From NCBI GenBank assembly GCA_003215415.1, contig QCKK01000006.1, positions 1 through 64,000 of the forward strand: a stretch of DNA of 64,000 nucleotides. Direction: 5' to 3'. The DNA comes from Prochlorococcus sp. AG-409-N21 (GTDB taxonomy: Bacteria; Cyanobacteriota; Cyanobacteriia; PCC-6307; Cyanobiaceae). The number at the start of each line of letters is the position of its first letter. Positions within the stretch are counted from its first letter, which is position 1. The notes beneath the pieces are model-generated. The model did no database searches. It had not been told where the DNA came from and saw only the letters and a program-made list of their open reading frames with translations. This document shows, piece after piece, positions 25,257 to 34,539 of this stretch. Made by a program: the position numbers and the translations under genes.

Positions 25257-25607
25257 TTATTTGTTTGAGTCTGATTCCTGAGACCTGTTATCTGATATTT
25301 GACTTTTTTCCCGAAGCTCTTCTAATAAAAGATCTAGTTGACCAAAAGGGTCATCTGATTGTTGACTTTCCGAAATTGCTGGTTTATTTAGAGACCATCT
25401 TGCTTCAACTAAGCATAGCTTTTGGGCTAGTTTCGCAATCCCTCCTGCCTCATAGGTTTTTTTTAAAACTTCTATGATTGCAGACATCCTTGTTGAATGA
25501 GCATCTAAATTCCGACTTAGGTCTGCTTGACTACGATTTTGATTCTTAAGCCAATCTTTGATTAGCAGAGACAATTCTTCTTCGGTTTTAGAAGACCAAT
25601 TCGGCAT
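25257..25607 (-). CDS. Conserved hypothetical protein, possible helix-turn-helix
   Basis: A 116-residue protein that I do not recognise. Its N-terminal half, LSLLIKDWLKNQNRSQADLSRNLDAHSTRMSAIIEVLKKTY, is helical and could form a helix-turn-helix. The middle (GGIAKLAQKLCLVEARW) looks folded, while the last ~45 residues are acidic and Ser/Gln-rich, probably disordered. It lies 49 nt downstream of the sigma factor on the same strand, so the two may be cotranscribed. A role in regulating the sigma factor is conceivable but not shown. Confidence 0.65.
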   Translation of the reverse strand: MPNWSSKTEEELSLLIKDWLKNQNRSQADLSRNLDAHSTRMSAIIEVLKKTYEAGGIAKLAQKLCLVEARWSLNKPAISESQQSDDPFGQLDLLLEELREKSQISDNRSQESDSNK

Positions 25608-25656
25608 TCTTATTAGAAAGAAGTGGTTTTAATGAATTTAGCGTTTTTAAATTTAG

Positions 25657-26589
25657 TTAAATTTCGCTCTCAATCAATCCACTTTGGATTCCAGTCTTCC
25701 GGAGTTTACGTAGTGCACGATGAACAACTTGTCTGCAATACTCTCTACTGCAATTCATGTGCCTTGCAACTTCGGCAAGTGTTCTCCATTCATTAGTTCC
25801 ATCTAGTCCAAATCTAAGTGTGACAACAGTTTTTTCTTTTGGGGTGAGATTTGCTTGTTTCAGTAATTTCCAGACAAACGCACTTCTCTCAGCAAGTTCA
25901 GCGAGTTCCATTGGTGCTATCTCATCACTTGGTAGCACATCTACTAATTCAGATGGATCGGCTTTTGATTTAACCATTCCCTGAAGGCTGACAGTAATAC
26001 TGCGGAGTTCACATCCAAGTAGATCTTCTACTTCACTTAAAGGCAGTTTCATAGCGCTAGCTAGTTGGCTGGCTGTTGGGGAAAGGCCATTCGATTGCAT
26101 TAACCGAGCCTTCGCGGATCTTAGTTTTGTCAGCTTCTCATTTACATTTACAGGAATACGAATAGTTCTACTTTGGGTTGATAAAGCTCTGTTTAAACCT
26201 TGTCTAATCCACCAATAAGCATAAGTAGAAAACCTATGTCCACGAGTCGGATCATATTTCTCAACTGCTCTTGTTAGCCCAAGGGTTCCTTCTTGAATTA
26301 GGTCTAATAGCTCTAAACCTTTTCCTTGATACCTTTTGGCAAGGTTAACCACCAGCCTTAGGTTTGCTGTGATCATTTGACTCTTTGCTCTTTCTCCTAT
26401 TCGAATTGTTCGCCTTTCTTCTTCGTTGTAGTCACATGATCGAAAGGAATCCCCTTCTTTTTGAGGTCGACTAGTTATTGCAAGCATTGCTTGAACTTTT
26501 CGACCCATTGTTAGTTCTTGTTCAGGCGTGAGGAGTTGATGTCTCCCTATCTCACTAAGGAAAGCGCTTAATGAACTCATCATTGACAC
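25657..26589 (-). CDS. Group 2 (RpoD-like) alternative sigma factor
   Basis: A 310-residue sigma-70 family protein without the long region 1.1. Region 1.2 is [23 protein letters not shown]. Region 2 is [30 protein letters not shown]...[11 protein letters not shown], with the -10-recognition helix well kept. Region 4.2 is [29 protein letters not shown], which differs from the usual RERIRQIE of the principal sigma factor and suggests altered -35 contacts. Cyanobacterial group 2 sigmas respond to light, nutrient and stress signals. The precise subtype cannot be assigned here. Confidence 0.9.
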   Translation of the reverse strand: MSMMSSLSAFLSEIGRHQLLTPEQELTMGRKVQAMLAITSRPQKEGDSFRSCDYNEEERRTIRIGERAKSQMITANLRLVVNLAKRYQGKGLELLDLIQEGTLGLTRAVEKYDPTRGHRFSTYAYWWIRQGLNRALSTQSRTIRIPVNVNEKLTKLRSAKARLMQSNGLSPTASQLASAMKLPLSEVEDLLGCELRSITVSLQGMVKSKADPSELVDVLPSDEIAPMELAELAERSAFVWKLLKQANLTPKEKTVVTLRFGLDGTNEWRTLAEVARHMNCSREYCRQVVHRALRKLRKTGIQSGLIESEI

Positions 26590-26811
26590 CTACTTCTTTA
26601 TTGAAACTAGGTCCAAAGTGTTGTTATTCTGAACTCGTAAGAAAGAGTACCGAATTAATATTTTTTACCTTTTAAATGTTTTCTTAATAATGTATTGATT
26701 TTGTAGTTATAGGAGCTCTTTTGCTAGCTATGAATGTAGGCCTGATTCTAGTTTTTGTTACTTTTTCCTTTAAGCTTCTACTTGGATTCAAAATTGCACG
26801 GAGCTTAATTT

Positions 26812-27282
26812 ATGGATGGGGTTCTAGGAAGTGCTGGCATTGCTTATACGCATTATCTGAGTTTCATGATCTGCTTTGCGGCTTTAGTGCTAGAAAGAAA
26901 ACTCTTAAAGGCAGAACCTAATAGGCAAGAAGCTATTTTTATGGTTGTTACAGATGTTGTATATGGCCTGGCTGCTCTGATTCTTTTAATTACTGGAATT
27001 TTGAGAGTTCTTTATTTTGGACAGGGAGTTGAGTTTTATACGCAAAACCCTATTTTTTGGTGGAAGGTTGGAGTCTTTCTTTCAGTGGGTGGGCTTTCTC
27101 TTTACCCTACAGTGACTTATATCCTTTGGGCCATACCTTTGAGTAAGGGTGATTTACCTGAAGTATCTAAGAAATTAGTTGCTCGTCTTAGCTGGATAAT
27201 AAATATTGAATTGGTTGGTTTTGCTGCAATCCCTTTCCTGGCAGCATTGATGGCTAGAGGAATTGGCCTTAATTCTGTATAA
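26812..27282 (+). CDS. DUF2214 family membrane protein
   Basis: A 156-residue protein with four hydrophobic segments: HYLSFMICFAALVLE, VVYGLAALILLITGILRVLYF, WWKVGVFLSVGGLSLYPTVTYILW and LVGFAAIPFLAALMARGIG. Conserved His, Arg and Lys residues lie near the membrane surfaces. The family is widespread in cyanobacteria and proteobacteria, and its function is unknown. It is divergent from the sigma factor and convergent with hisIE. Confidence 0.82.
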   Translation: MDGVLGSAGIAYTHYLSFMICFAALVLERKLLKAEPNRQEAIFMVVTDVVYGLAALILLITGILRVLYFGQGVEFYTQNPIFWWKVGVFLSVGGLSLYPTVTYILWAIPLSKGDLPEVSKKLVARLSWIINIELVGFAAIPFLAALMARGIGLNSV

Positions 27283-27333
27283 GCCAAAAAATAATTTATC
27301 TGGAATGTGCTTTTTGCTTATATTTTTAATTTT

Positions 27334-28005
27334 CTATTTGTTTCGTCGAGGAGCTCCTCTTCGCCCTGCTAAAACTGAGAGAACATCTCTCCAGTCGACT
27401 TCATGATTAGCAAGAGCAACTTGGAGATGAAATATAAGGTCAGCAGCTTCGTTCGCAATTGATGCTTTGTCATTGTCTTTGCATGCCATTACAAACTCCG
27501 CACTCTCTTCCCCAATTTTTTTGAGAATACTATTGTCCCCACCATTAAATAAACTATTTGTATAACTACCTTCTTCTGGCCACTTTTTCCTATTGCTAAT
27601 CAAGTCAAAAAGAGAGCTGGAGATGTCTTTAGGCGGTTGTACTTTTAGTTTTTCCTCTTGTGAGAGCTTTTCCCCATCTTCGAAGAAACAACTTCTGGCA
27701 CCTGTATGGCATGCCACATTTCCCTTTTGTTCAATAGTTAGTAATAGAACGTCGGCATCACAATCGTATCTAATTCCTTTTAGGGTTTGTGTATAACCAC
27801 TGGTTGCACCTTTGTGCCAAAGTTCATTTCGAGAACGACTCCAGTAATGAACCGCGCCAGTTTCTAAAGTTTTTTCAAGAGAAGCTTTGTTCATCCAAGC
27901 GAGCATTAGGACCGCTCCATCCAGCCAATCTTGAGAAATAGCAGGTATTAAACCTTTTTCGTCAAAACGGAGTTCTTCTATGAAGGTTGTGTGTGATTCT
28001 TTCAT
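27334..28005 (-). CDS. hisI: Bifunctional phosphoribosyl-AMP cyclohydrolase / phosphoribosyl-ATP pyrophosphatase
   Basis: A 223-residue HisIE fusion catalysing steps 2 and 3 of histidine synthesis, acting after HisG. The N-terminal HisI domain has the metal/zinc region [12 protein letters not shown] and [13 protein letters not shown]. The C-terminal HisE domain, from about residue 130, has [18 protein letters not shown] and [14 protein letters not shown], the MazG-like acidic helix pair. The fusion is usual in cyanobacteria. It lies divergent from the QueD-like gene with a gap of 66 nt. Confidence 0.95.
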   Translation of the reverse strand: MKESHTTFIEELRFDEKGLIPAISQDWLDGAVLMLAWMNKASLEKTLETGAVHYWSRSRNELWHKGATSGYTQTLKGIRYDCDADVLLLTIEQKGNVACHTGARSCFFEDGEKLSQEEKLKVQPPKDISSSLFDLISNRKKWPEEGSYTNSLFNGGDNSILKKIGEESAEFVMACKDNDKASIANEAADLIFHLQVALANHEVDWRDVLSVLAGRRGAPRRNK

Positions 28006-28071
28006 TGGTCCTGAGAATAATTAGGACTTTGAACTTGTTCTCTGTCCCTAGTTTCCTTAATCTCTTGTTTG

Positions 28072-28548
28072 ATGCTAAATCCGTCTTTTGTGTTTACCTG
28101 CAAAAAACTTTTTGAAGGTTATCCGTGCTGTCATAGGCAATGGAAGCATTCTGGTCATTGTAGGTTTGTGCATGGCTACAGTAGAACCTTTGCTTTTTGG
28201 TTCGCTGCAAAGCAACTAGATGAATTTGGTTTTGTGGTTGATTTTTCTAGTCTCAAACCTTTGGAGGAAAAATTAATGAATCAATTTGATCATACATTTC
28301 TCGTAAATGCCGATGATCCGTTGTTGCCTGAATGGCAAAAACTTCATGACTTAGGAGCCTTGGATTTAAGGGTTATGAAAAATGTTGGTATGGAATCAAC
28401 TTCTGAATTGGTTTGGCAGTGGGCTAACAATCTCTTATTCAGTAGAGACAATGGAAGAACATGTTGTTGGAAAGTTGAAGCATCTGAAAATGATTTAAAT
28501 TCTGCAAGCTATGAGTTTTTACCCGAATGGTTTTCGTTAAAAGATTAA
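28072..28548 (+). CDS. QueD/6-pyruvoyl-tetrahydropterin synthase-like protein
   Basis: About 158 residues from the ATG at 28072. The fold is indicated by CCHRQWKHSGHCRFVHGYSRTF, then FGFVVDFSSLKPLEEKLMNQFDHTFL. Relative to E. coli QueD (AAHR...KC...LHGHSF), the first zinc His (H21), the catalytic Cys (C30) and the second zinc His (H34) are kept. The third ligand, His of HGH, is Tyr (Y36). The C-terminal catalytic Glu segment is also divergent (WKVEASENDL). It may be a divergent enzyme of pterin or queuosine chemistry, or a non-canonical member. Neighbours give no hint. Confidence 0.78.
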   Translation: MLNPSFVFTCKKLFEGYPCCHRQWKHSGHCRFVHGYSRTFAFWFAAKQLDEFGFVVDFSSLKPLEEKLMNQFDHTFLVNADDPLLPEWQKLHDLGALDLRVMKNVGMESTSELVWQWANNLLFSRDNGRTCCWKVEASENDLNSASYEFLPEWFSLKD

Positions 28549-28779
28549 AATTGTGTTTGATCCTTTATTGAAAAATCGTGCGCTGATTTTTTGTAAGCTC
28601 CGAAGAGCCTGAGTTGCTAGTGTATATGTAAGCTCTAAGGGTTTGAAGAAATGTAGAAAAAATAATTATATGATTTTTAATTAACAAAAAACATAAGAGT
28701 TAAATTTTTGTCGTTTTGCTTCGTGGTCTCTATAATCGTAATTAAAAATCAATTCTATTATTTATGATTTAAATTAATA

Positions 28780-31371
28780 CTAATCAAGATGTATATTCCC
28801 AGACTTAATTTCTACTTTTATGGTTTCTCCTTCTATATATTTCCCTGAAAGAATTGTTTTTGCTATAGCTGTTTCAAGCTCTTTCTGGATGGCTCTTTTT
28901 ATAGGCCTTGCTCCATATATTGGGTCATAACCAATTTTAGTAATCCAATTTAATGCCTGTTCACTTACTTCCAGAAATAATTTTTTTTCTAGTAACCTTT
29001 GACGTAGAATCGCAATTTGTAGATCAACTATTTTTCTTAGCTGGTCATTTTGCAATGAATTAAATATTATAGTTTCGTCAAGTCTATTTAGGAATTCCGG
29101 CCTGAATCTTTGACGCAGTAATTCATTGACTATTTCAGAAAGTTTTCCCTCATTTTGATCAGAATTACTTAATTCGATAATAGATTCACTCCCTAAATTA
29201 CTAGTAAGTATAAGGATTGTATTTTTGAAATTTACTTTGCGCCCTTGGCCATCAGTCGCATGGCCTTCGTCTAATATCTGAAGCATTATGTTGAATATAT
29301 CTTTATGGGCTTTTTCTACTTCATCAAATAGAACTATGGAGTAAGGATGTCTTCTGATTGCTTCAGTTAATTGACCTCCTTCTTCATAGCCAACATATCC
29401 GGGTGGTGCTCCTATTAATCGACTTGCAGAGTGTTTTTCCATGTACTCAGACATATCTATTCGTACAATTGCCTCTTCGCTATCGAACAGTTGAGCAGCT
29501 AATACTTTGCATAATTCAGTTTTCCCTACTCCTGTTGGCCCAAGGAAAATAAAACTAGCTATAGGTCGATTAGGGTCGTTTAGACCTGCTCTTGATCGTT
29601 GAATAGCATCTGAAACGGCAATGACAGCTTGATTTTGGCCTATAACTCTTTGATGGAGCTTATCTGGAAGCTCAAGCAACTTCTCCATCTCGGATTGGAC
29701 TAATTTCGAAATTGGTATGCCTGTCCATTTGGCAATTACTTCTGCAATATCTTCTTCTTTGACTTCTTCACGAAGTATAGATTTTTCCTCAAATCCATCT
29801 GCGTTCTTTATTTCAAGTTCTCTTTCTGCAAGTTCTTTGTGCAATTCACCTAGCTTGCCGTATTCAAGTTCAGCTGCTTTATTTAGGTCGTAACTCCTCT
29901 TGGCTTGATCAATTTGTATCTGGACTGTTTCTATTTCTTCTTTAATAGATGAGAGTTCATCGATAGCACTTTTTTCTTTTTCCCACTGTTGATTTAAAGA
30001 TTTTTGCTGAGCCAAGAGGTTATCTACTTCATGTTCTAATCGGACTAACCTTTCTTTACTGGAGATATCAGACTCTCTTTGAAGTGAAAGTTTTTCCATT
30101 TGCAATTGAAGGATTTTTCGATCAATTTCATCAACTTCTTCTGGTTTTGATGTTATTTCCATTTTAAGTTTGGCAGCTGATTCATCTATAAGATCTATCG
30201 CTTTGTCTGGTAGGTATCGGTCTGGTATGTATCTATTGCTCATAACTGCTGCTGCTACAAGGGAGTTGTCTGAAATTCTTACCCCATGGTGAACTTCATA
30301 ACGTTCTTTTAGACCTCTTAAAATTGAAATAGTATCTTCTATAGAAGGTTCATTTACGAGTACTTGTTGCAATCTCCTTTCTAAAGCCGGATCTTTTTCG
30401 ATATGTTTTTTATGTTCGTTGATAGTTGTTGCTCCAATACATCTTAATTCTCCTCTGGCAAGCATAGGTTTCAAAAGATTGCTCGCATCTAAAGCACCAC
30501 CCGTTGCACCTGCACCTACTACGGTATGTATTTCGTCAATAAAAAGGATTATTTTTCCTTCTGAAGCTGTGATTTCCTTAAGTACTGCTTTTAACCTTTC
30601 TTCGAATTCACCACGATATTTTGCCCCCGCGATTAAAGCTCCCATATCGAGAGCAATTAATTGACGTTTTTTTAGGGCGTCAGGGACATCTCCATTGACA
30701 ATTCTTTGAGCCAGTCCTTCGACTATGGCTGTTTTTCCTACGCCAGGTTCGCCAATCAATACAGGGTTGTTTTTAGTTCTCCTGCTGAGTATTTGAATGG
30801 TTCGGCGTATCTCTTCGTCACGACCTATTACAGGGTCGAGCTTTCCTTTTCGAGCCGAGTCAGTTAGCTCTCTTCCATATTTTGTTAGTGCCTCATAAGT
30901 ATCTTCAGGACTTTGACTTGTGACCTTTTGATTACCTCTTATTGCTCTAATTGAATAAATTAATTGGCTTGTATTAGTGCCTGCTTCTTTAAGGAGCCTT
31001 TGTCCGCATTTCTGTTCCTTTGATAAGGAAAGTAAGAGATGTTCAATAGAGATAAAGCTATCTCCGTATGATTTTTTTGTTTCTTGGGCAGTTTCAATTA
31101 CTTTCTCTAATTCTTTCCCTAGATAGATGGAATCAGGAACATCATTCATAGTTGCTTGTTGGGCTATGTATTTATTAATTGAGGTAATTAGATCGTTCTT
31201 TCTCGTATTTGCTTTCTGTAGAATTTTTTGAGCAAGATCACTCTCCTCTACAAGAACAGCCAGTAGATGTTCAGGGCCAATCTTTTGCTGCTTTTTCTTT
31301 TTTGCAAGCTCTTTAGCACTAATAATTGAACCCCAGGCCTTTTCTGTAAATTGTTCTGCGGAAGGTTGCAT
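28780..31371 (-). CDS. clpB: ATP-dependent protein disaggregase ClpB
   Basis: An 863-residue Hsp104-type AAA+ chaperone that extracts and refolds aggregated proteins with DnaK. The N-domain starts [25 protein letters not shown]1 Walker A is [13 protein letters not shown] near residue 205. The coiled-coil middle domain, which distinguishes ClpB from ClpA/ClpC, is clear at about 405-525. NBD2 Walker A is [15 protein letters not shown] near 605. Length is typical. A 248-nt gap with no gene separates its start from the upstream Nif11-type gene. Cyanobacteria often carry two clpB genes, and this is one of them. Confidence 0.95.
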   Translation of the reverse strand: MQPSAEQFTEKAWGSIISAKELAKKKKQQKIGPEHLLAVLVEESDLAQKILQKANTRKNDLITSINKYIAQQATMNDVPDSIYLGKELEKVIETAQETKKSYGDSFISIEHLLLSLSKEQKCGQRLLKEAGTNTSQLIYSIRAIRGNQKVTSQSPEDTYEALTKYGRELTDSARKGKLDPVIGRDEEIRRTIQILSRRTKNNPVLIGEPGVGKTAIVEGLAQRIVNGDVPDALKKRQLIALDMGALIAGAKYRGEFEERLKAVLKEITASEGKIILFIDEIHTVVGAGATGGALDASNLLKPMLARGELRCIGATTINEHKKHIEKDPALERRLQQVLVNEPSIEDTISILRGLKERYEVHHGVRISDNSLVAAAVMSNRYIPDRYLPDKAIDLIDESAAKLKMEITSKPEEVDEIDRKILQLQMEKLSLQRESDISSKERLVRLEHEVDNLLAQQKSLNQQWEKEKSAIDELSSIKEEIETVQIQIDQAKRSYDLNKAAELEYGKLGELHKELAERELEIKNADGFEEKSILREEVKEEDIAEVIAKWTGIPISKLVQSEMEKLLELPDKLHQRVIGQNQAVIAVSDAIQRSRAGLNDPNRPIASFIFLGPTGVGKTELCKVLAAQLFDSEEAIVRIDMSEYMEKHSASRLIGAPPGYVGYEEGGQLTEAIRRHPYSIVLFDEVEKAHKDIFNIMLQILDEGHATDGQGRKVNFKNTILILTSNLGSESIIELSNSDQNEGKLSEIVNELLRQRFRPEFLNRLDETIIFNSLQNDQLRKIVDLQIAILRQRLLEKKLFLEVSEQALNWITKIGYDPIYGARPIKRAIQKELETAIAKTILSGKYIEGETIKVEIKSGNIHLD

Positions 31372-31619
31372 TTTGCTCTTAATACAGCCAAATTAATCTT
31401 ATTCAATGTATCTAATCCTATTGTTGAAAAAACCGCATTATTTCTGTACGGTATTCTCGGTAATGTTCGGTAAGCACTATAACTAAACATGAATAACTTT
31501 TTCTGTTCCTTTCTCGATTCAAATACTCCTTAGAGTAGAAGGAGAGGTTCTTTGTTTTTATATTTGGTCAAGTACAAAATTCTTCTGCCATTTTTTATAC
31601 CAAGTATTTCTAACAGTTT

Positions 31620-31838
31620 TCATAACTTCCGAATCGGATAAATCATACTTTCGTTAAACCAGGATTCAATTGATTCTGAAATAGATTCATTCTCAAAGTC
31701 TTGCTTTGAAAGATTAAAGCCATAATGCTTAGCAGTTGTAATCAGATCTTGATTTGTCTTGCATTTGCGTAGAGCATTTCTTAATGCCAAGCTATGTTCG
31801 CTAGCTTTGATGAGGCAAGTAAAATCTTCTCTTGACAT
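31620..31838 (-). CDS. Second Nif11-domain small protein
   Basis: A 72-residue protein with the Nif11-like layout: MSREDFTCLIKASEHSLALRNALRKCKTNQDLITTAKHYGFNLSKQD, an N-terminal helix and then the AKxxGFxLS segment. The tail (ESIESWFNESMIYPIRKL) has no double-Gly cleavage site and no Cys-rich core. It appears to be a stand-alone family member. No lanthipeptide synthetase or transporter gene is adjacent. It lies upstream of clpB on the same strand and downstream of the petE terminator. Confidence 0.72.
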   Translation of the reverse strand: MSREDFTCLIKASEHSLALRNALRKCKTNQDLITTAKHYGFNLSKQDFENESISESIESWFNESMIYPIRKL

Positions 31839-31916
31839 AAGGTTTCCAATTACTTTTGTGAACCAAGTTATAGGTGCTATTGAATCAATAGCAAAAGATA
31901 TCTTTTTTTACTAATG

Positions 31917-31970
31917 AAAAAGCAGTCAAAATAAGAAGTGAAATCACTGTTCTTATCTTGACTGCTTTTT
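31917..31970. terminator. Nested bidirectional terminator downstream of petE
   Basis: AAAAAGCAGTCAA (31917-31929) pairs perfectly with TTGACTGCTTTTT (31958-31970). Inside it ATAAGAA (31931-31937) pairs with TTCTTAT (31950-31956), and a GTGA/TCAC pair closes the apex. A- and T-runs at both ends make it an effective intrinsic terminator in either direction. It ends the petE operon, whose stop codon lies 48 nt away on the minus strand. Confidence 0.85.
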
Positions 31971-32017
31971 ATGTGAGACAAGCTCAGCTAATAGGTGATA
32001 GGTCTTAATTGGGGGAT

Positions 32018-32389
32018 TTACTGAACAACAACCTTCCCAACCATTCCAGCTCCTCTGTGAGGTTCACAGTAGAACTCGAAATTACCTGCCTCGCTAAAGG
32101 TTTTCTCCCAAGATTCGCCTGGGGCAAAAGCAAGATCAGAATGACTTAGTTCTTCATGACCTTCAAAAACTGCATTGTGAGGTGCCAGCTTGTTGTTTAC
32201 AAACTTCACTTTGTCACCAGCATTAATGGTGATAGTGCTTGGTTCAAATGCAAGCATTCCAGCATCAGTACCTAGCTTTACTTCTACTGTTGCTGCTTGG
32301 GCTGTAGAGACATTGAGACCAACTAAAAGCAACAGTGCAAAACAAGCTGCTGCAATTGATCTAAAAATAGAAGTCATAGGAATCTTCAT
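32018..32389 (-). CDS. petE: Plastocyanin
   Basis: A 123-residue secreted blue-copper protein that carries electrons from cytochrome b6f to photosystem I in the thylakoid lumen. The signal peptide (FALLLLVGLNVSTAQA) is cleaved near residue 32. The copper ligands are H71 (APHNAVF), C108, H111 and M116 (FYCEPHRGAGM). Its ATG overlaps the stop of the SDR gene by 4 nt, and that gene in turn overlaps hemE. A strong terminator follows. Confidence 0.96.
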   Translation of the reverse strand: MKIPMTSIFRSIAAACFALLLLVGLNVSTAQAATVEVKLGTDAGMLAFEPSTITINAGDKVKFVNNKLAPHNAVFEGHEELSHSDLAFAPGESWEKTFSEAGNFEFYCEPHRGAGMVGKVVVQ

Positions 32390-33405
32390 TTCTGTGGATA
32401 GTTTAGCCTTCTTCCTCTCTTAAGTCGCGGGAGCCCGGAATTTGAAAGTATTGCTTCAAGAGTTGAAGCGTTGCTAATCCCACCAAAATCTTCTGGTCTG
32501 GTAATGGGTTCGTGATCAAAGTGCCTTTGTTTAATACTGAATCGATCCCATGGGTTTATTTGAATTCTCAACAGGTTAATTAGTATTTCTATTAGCCAAT
32601 CCCATAAAGGCAATCCAGGGGTTTTTTTCATTCCGTTCCAATCTAGAAGGGTGTTGATAGCGTCGCTTATCGATATAAACGGTTGTGCCAAAACATATTT
32701 TGTTAATACCTTTTGGCTGCTTTTTGAATTTGGAGTGTGTGGTGAAGTGGCTAAATGACCGCATATAAATGCGATGTCAGAAGCATGGATGAAGTGGAAC
32801 CTAGAGTCTGCTTTTAGCCATCTTGCCAGCCATAGCCATTTGTTGGCCTCTAATAATCCTGCTGTCAGGTAGCTTGTAGGAAATGTGCTTTGTCCATCTA
32901 CGCGCCCACCAAAGACAAGAGTTGGGAAAACTGCCACTATCTTTGAGGCTAAAGGGTGAAGTTTAAGTTCTTCTAAACATTTTGCTTTTGTTTGTATATA
33001 TTCGGTTCCATATGTTATTGCTTCTGGTAAGAGATCAAGATTATTTTTAAGGATACTTGCGGTTGAAAAGTAAATAATTTGTTCGATAGTTTCTCTATCT
33101 AGTAAGTCTAGTAACTGTTTGACTGCAATTACATTAACATCAAGAGCTCTTTTAGGATCACCCCAGGCAGTCGCTGTATGGATTACTCTTGTTACTGACT
33201 TAATTTTATCAGAGAATAATCTTATTTCCCTTAAATCTCCAACAATAATTTCAATCCTATGATCTTTTCTATTAACCCCAGTAAGTTTAAAAGGGTCTCT
33301 AACTAAAAGTAGCAATTCTGCATTTGTATTTTCAAGAAGCCAATTTGTAATGTATTGACCTACACAGCCACTTGCACCTGTTATTAGTATCTTAGACTTT
33401 TTCAA
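32386..33405 (-). CDS. NAD(P)-dependent epimerase/dehydratase (extended SDR)
   Basis: A 339-residue Rossmann-fold protein. Nucleotide binding is shown by [19 protein letters not shown], and [21 protein letters not shown] is the second SDR motif. The active-site Tyr and Lys are probably in [19 protein letters not shown] (the YxxxK pattern is spread out). The substrate is not predictable. Four-base overlaps with hemE upstream and petE downstream suggest translational coupling and coexpression with photosynthetic functions. Confidence 0.83.
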   Translation of the reverse strand: MKKSKILITGASGCVGQYITNWLLENTNAELLLLVRDPFKLTGVNRKDHRIEIIVGDLREIRLFSDKIKSVTRVIHTATAWGDPKRALDVNVIAVKQLLDLLDRETIEQIIYFSTASILKNNLDLLPEAITYGTEYIQTKAKCLEELKLHPLASKIVAVFPTLVFGGRVDGQSTFPTSYLTAGLLEANKWLWLARWLKADSRFHFIHASDIAFICGHLATSPHTPNSKSSQKVLTKYVLAQPFISISDAINTLLDWNGMKKTPGLPLWDWLIEILINLLRIQINPWDRFSIKQRHFDHEPITRPEDFGGISNASTLEAILSNSGLPRLKRGRRLNYPQK

Positions 33406-34460
33406 GTGGAAGTCCTTATTAGTTCATCAACCGACTTCCCTGCCTCAAAGAATACTTGTGCATTTTTTTCTGGTGTGCCTGGCAGGATTCCATGGCCAAG
33501 ATTAAGGATATGTTTTCGACCTTTTGCTTTTAATACAGTGTCTAGAATTCTTGAACGAATTGCTTCTGCGGTTCCGAACAGAAGGCCAGGGTCGACATTG
33601 CCTTGAACTCCAACATTTAGAGGAAGCCGATTGCATCCATCTGCCATGTCGACTGTCCAATCAAGTGAAACAATATCTACACCTGTTTGCCCCATTCTTT
33701 CTAGAACTCCTGCACTCCCAGATATATACAAAATTGTTGGAGTATTTGGGTGCTTTGCTTTGACTAGATCTATAACTTTCTTTTGGTAAGGAGCTGCAAA
33801 AGTGTCATAATCAATAGGACTTAACTGGCCAGCCCAGGAATCAAACATTTGAACTACTTGGGCTCCAGAACTTATTTGATAACACAAATAGTTGGCTATT
33901 GATTGAGCAAAATGATCTAGAAGACTATGAAGAAGATTTGGCTCTTGGAAAGCCATGGATTTGATGACTGCATAATTTTTGCTGCTTTTGCCTTCAACTA
34001 CGTAGGCTGCCAAAGTCCAAGGGGCTCCTACGAAGCCCAAAACGGCTGCTTTATTGCCAACACTTTCACGAAGGCGACCAAGTACTTCTCCTACAAATGG
34101 CATAGAAGACTCTGGGTTCAATGGTGTTAGTGCGTTTACTTGAGCTTGAGTCCGGATTGGTTCTTGAATTAATGGGCCTTTACTTTCTACGATGTCAAAG
34201 TCAATTCCCATTCCAGGAAGAGGGGTGAGAATATCTGAAAAAAGAATTACTCCATCTGGCTCAAATGCTTTAAATGGTTGCATTGATATTTCATAAGAGA
34301 GATCTGGATTCTCTGAGCGTTCTCTGAAGCTGGGATGCCGGTCACGAAGGTTTCTATATACCTCCATGTATCGACCTGCTTGTCTCATCATCCATACAGG
34401 GGGACGTTCAACTGATTCGCCTAAAGCAGCGCGAAGCAAGAGGGGTAATGAGTCGCTCAT
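33402..34460 (-). CDS. hemE: Uroporphyrinogen decarboxylase
   Basis: A 352-residue TIM-barrel enzyme that decarboxylates uroporphyrinogen III to coproporphyrinogen III, on the common path to haem and chlorophyll. The N-terminal [12 protein letters not shown] is the substrate-binding signature. [17 protein letters not shown] and [20 protein letters not shown] are further conserved segments, and [21 protein letters not shown] lies at the C-terminus. Its stop overlaps the SDR start (4 nt), making it the first gene of the hemE-SDR-petE unit. Confidence 0.96.
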   Translation of the reverse strand: MSDSLPLLLRAALGESVERPPVWMMRQAGRYMEVYRNLRDRHPSFRERSENPDLSYEISMQPFKAFEPDGVILFSDILTPLPGMGIDFDIVESKGPLIQEPIRTQAQVNALTPLNPESSMPFVGEVLGRLRESVGNKAAVLGFVGAPWTLAAYVVEGKSSKNYAVIKSMAFQEPNLLHSLLDHFAQSIANYLCYQISSGAQVVQMFDSWAGQLSPIDYDTFAAPYQKKVIDLVKAKHPNTPTILYISGSAGVLERMGQTGVDIVSLDWTVDMADGCNRLPLNVGVQGNVDPGLLFGTAEAIRSRILDTVLKAKGRKHILNLGHGILPGTPEKNAQVFFEAGKSVDELIRTST

Positions 34461-34539
34461 CAGTGGGACAGAATTATCTGGAAACTTAACTGAGAGCCTT
34501 CCTTGAATGGACAGAACTTATAAGGAGAGTGCATCTTCG

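Noticed and set aside
26721-26921. 66-residue hydrophobic ORF before the DUF2214 gene
   Set aside because: It overlaps the DUF2214 start in another frame and has no ribosome-binding site. The DUF2214 frame matches its family.
28549-28779. Terminator or small RNA in the queD-like/clpB convergent gap
   Set aside because: AAAAATC/GATTTTT can pair weakly, and GTAAGCTC occurs twice, but neither forms a stable stem with a T-run. Nothing else is visible.
31372-31619. Hairpin CTCCTT/AAGGAG upstream of clpB
   Set aside because: Only 6 bp. The T-rich flank is on the strand with no gene to terminate.
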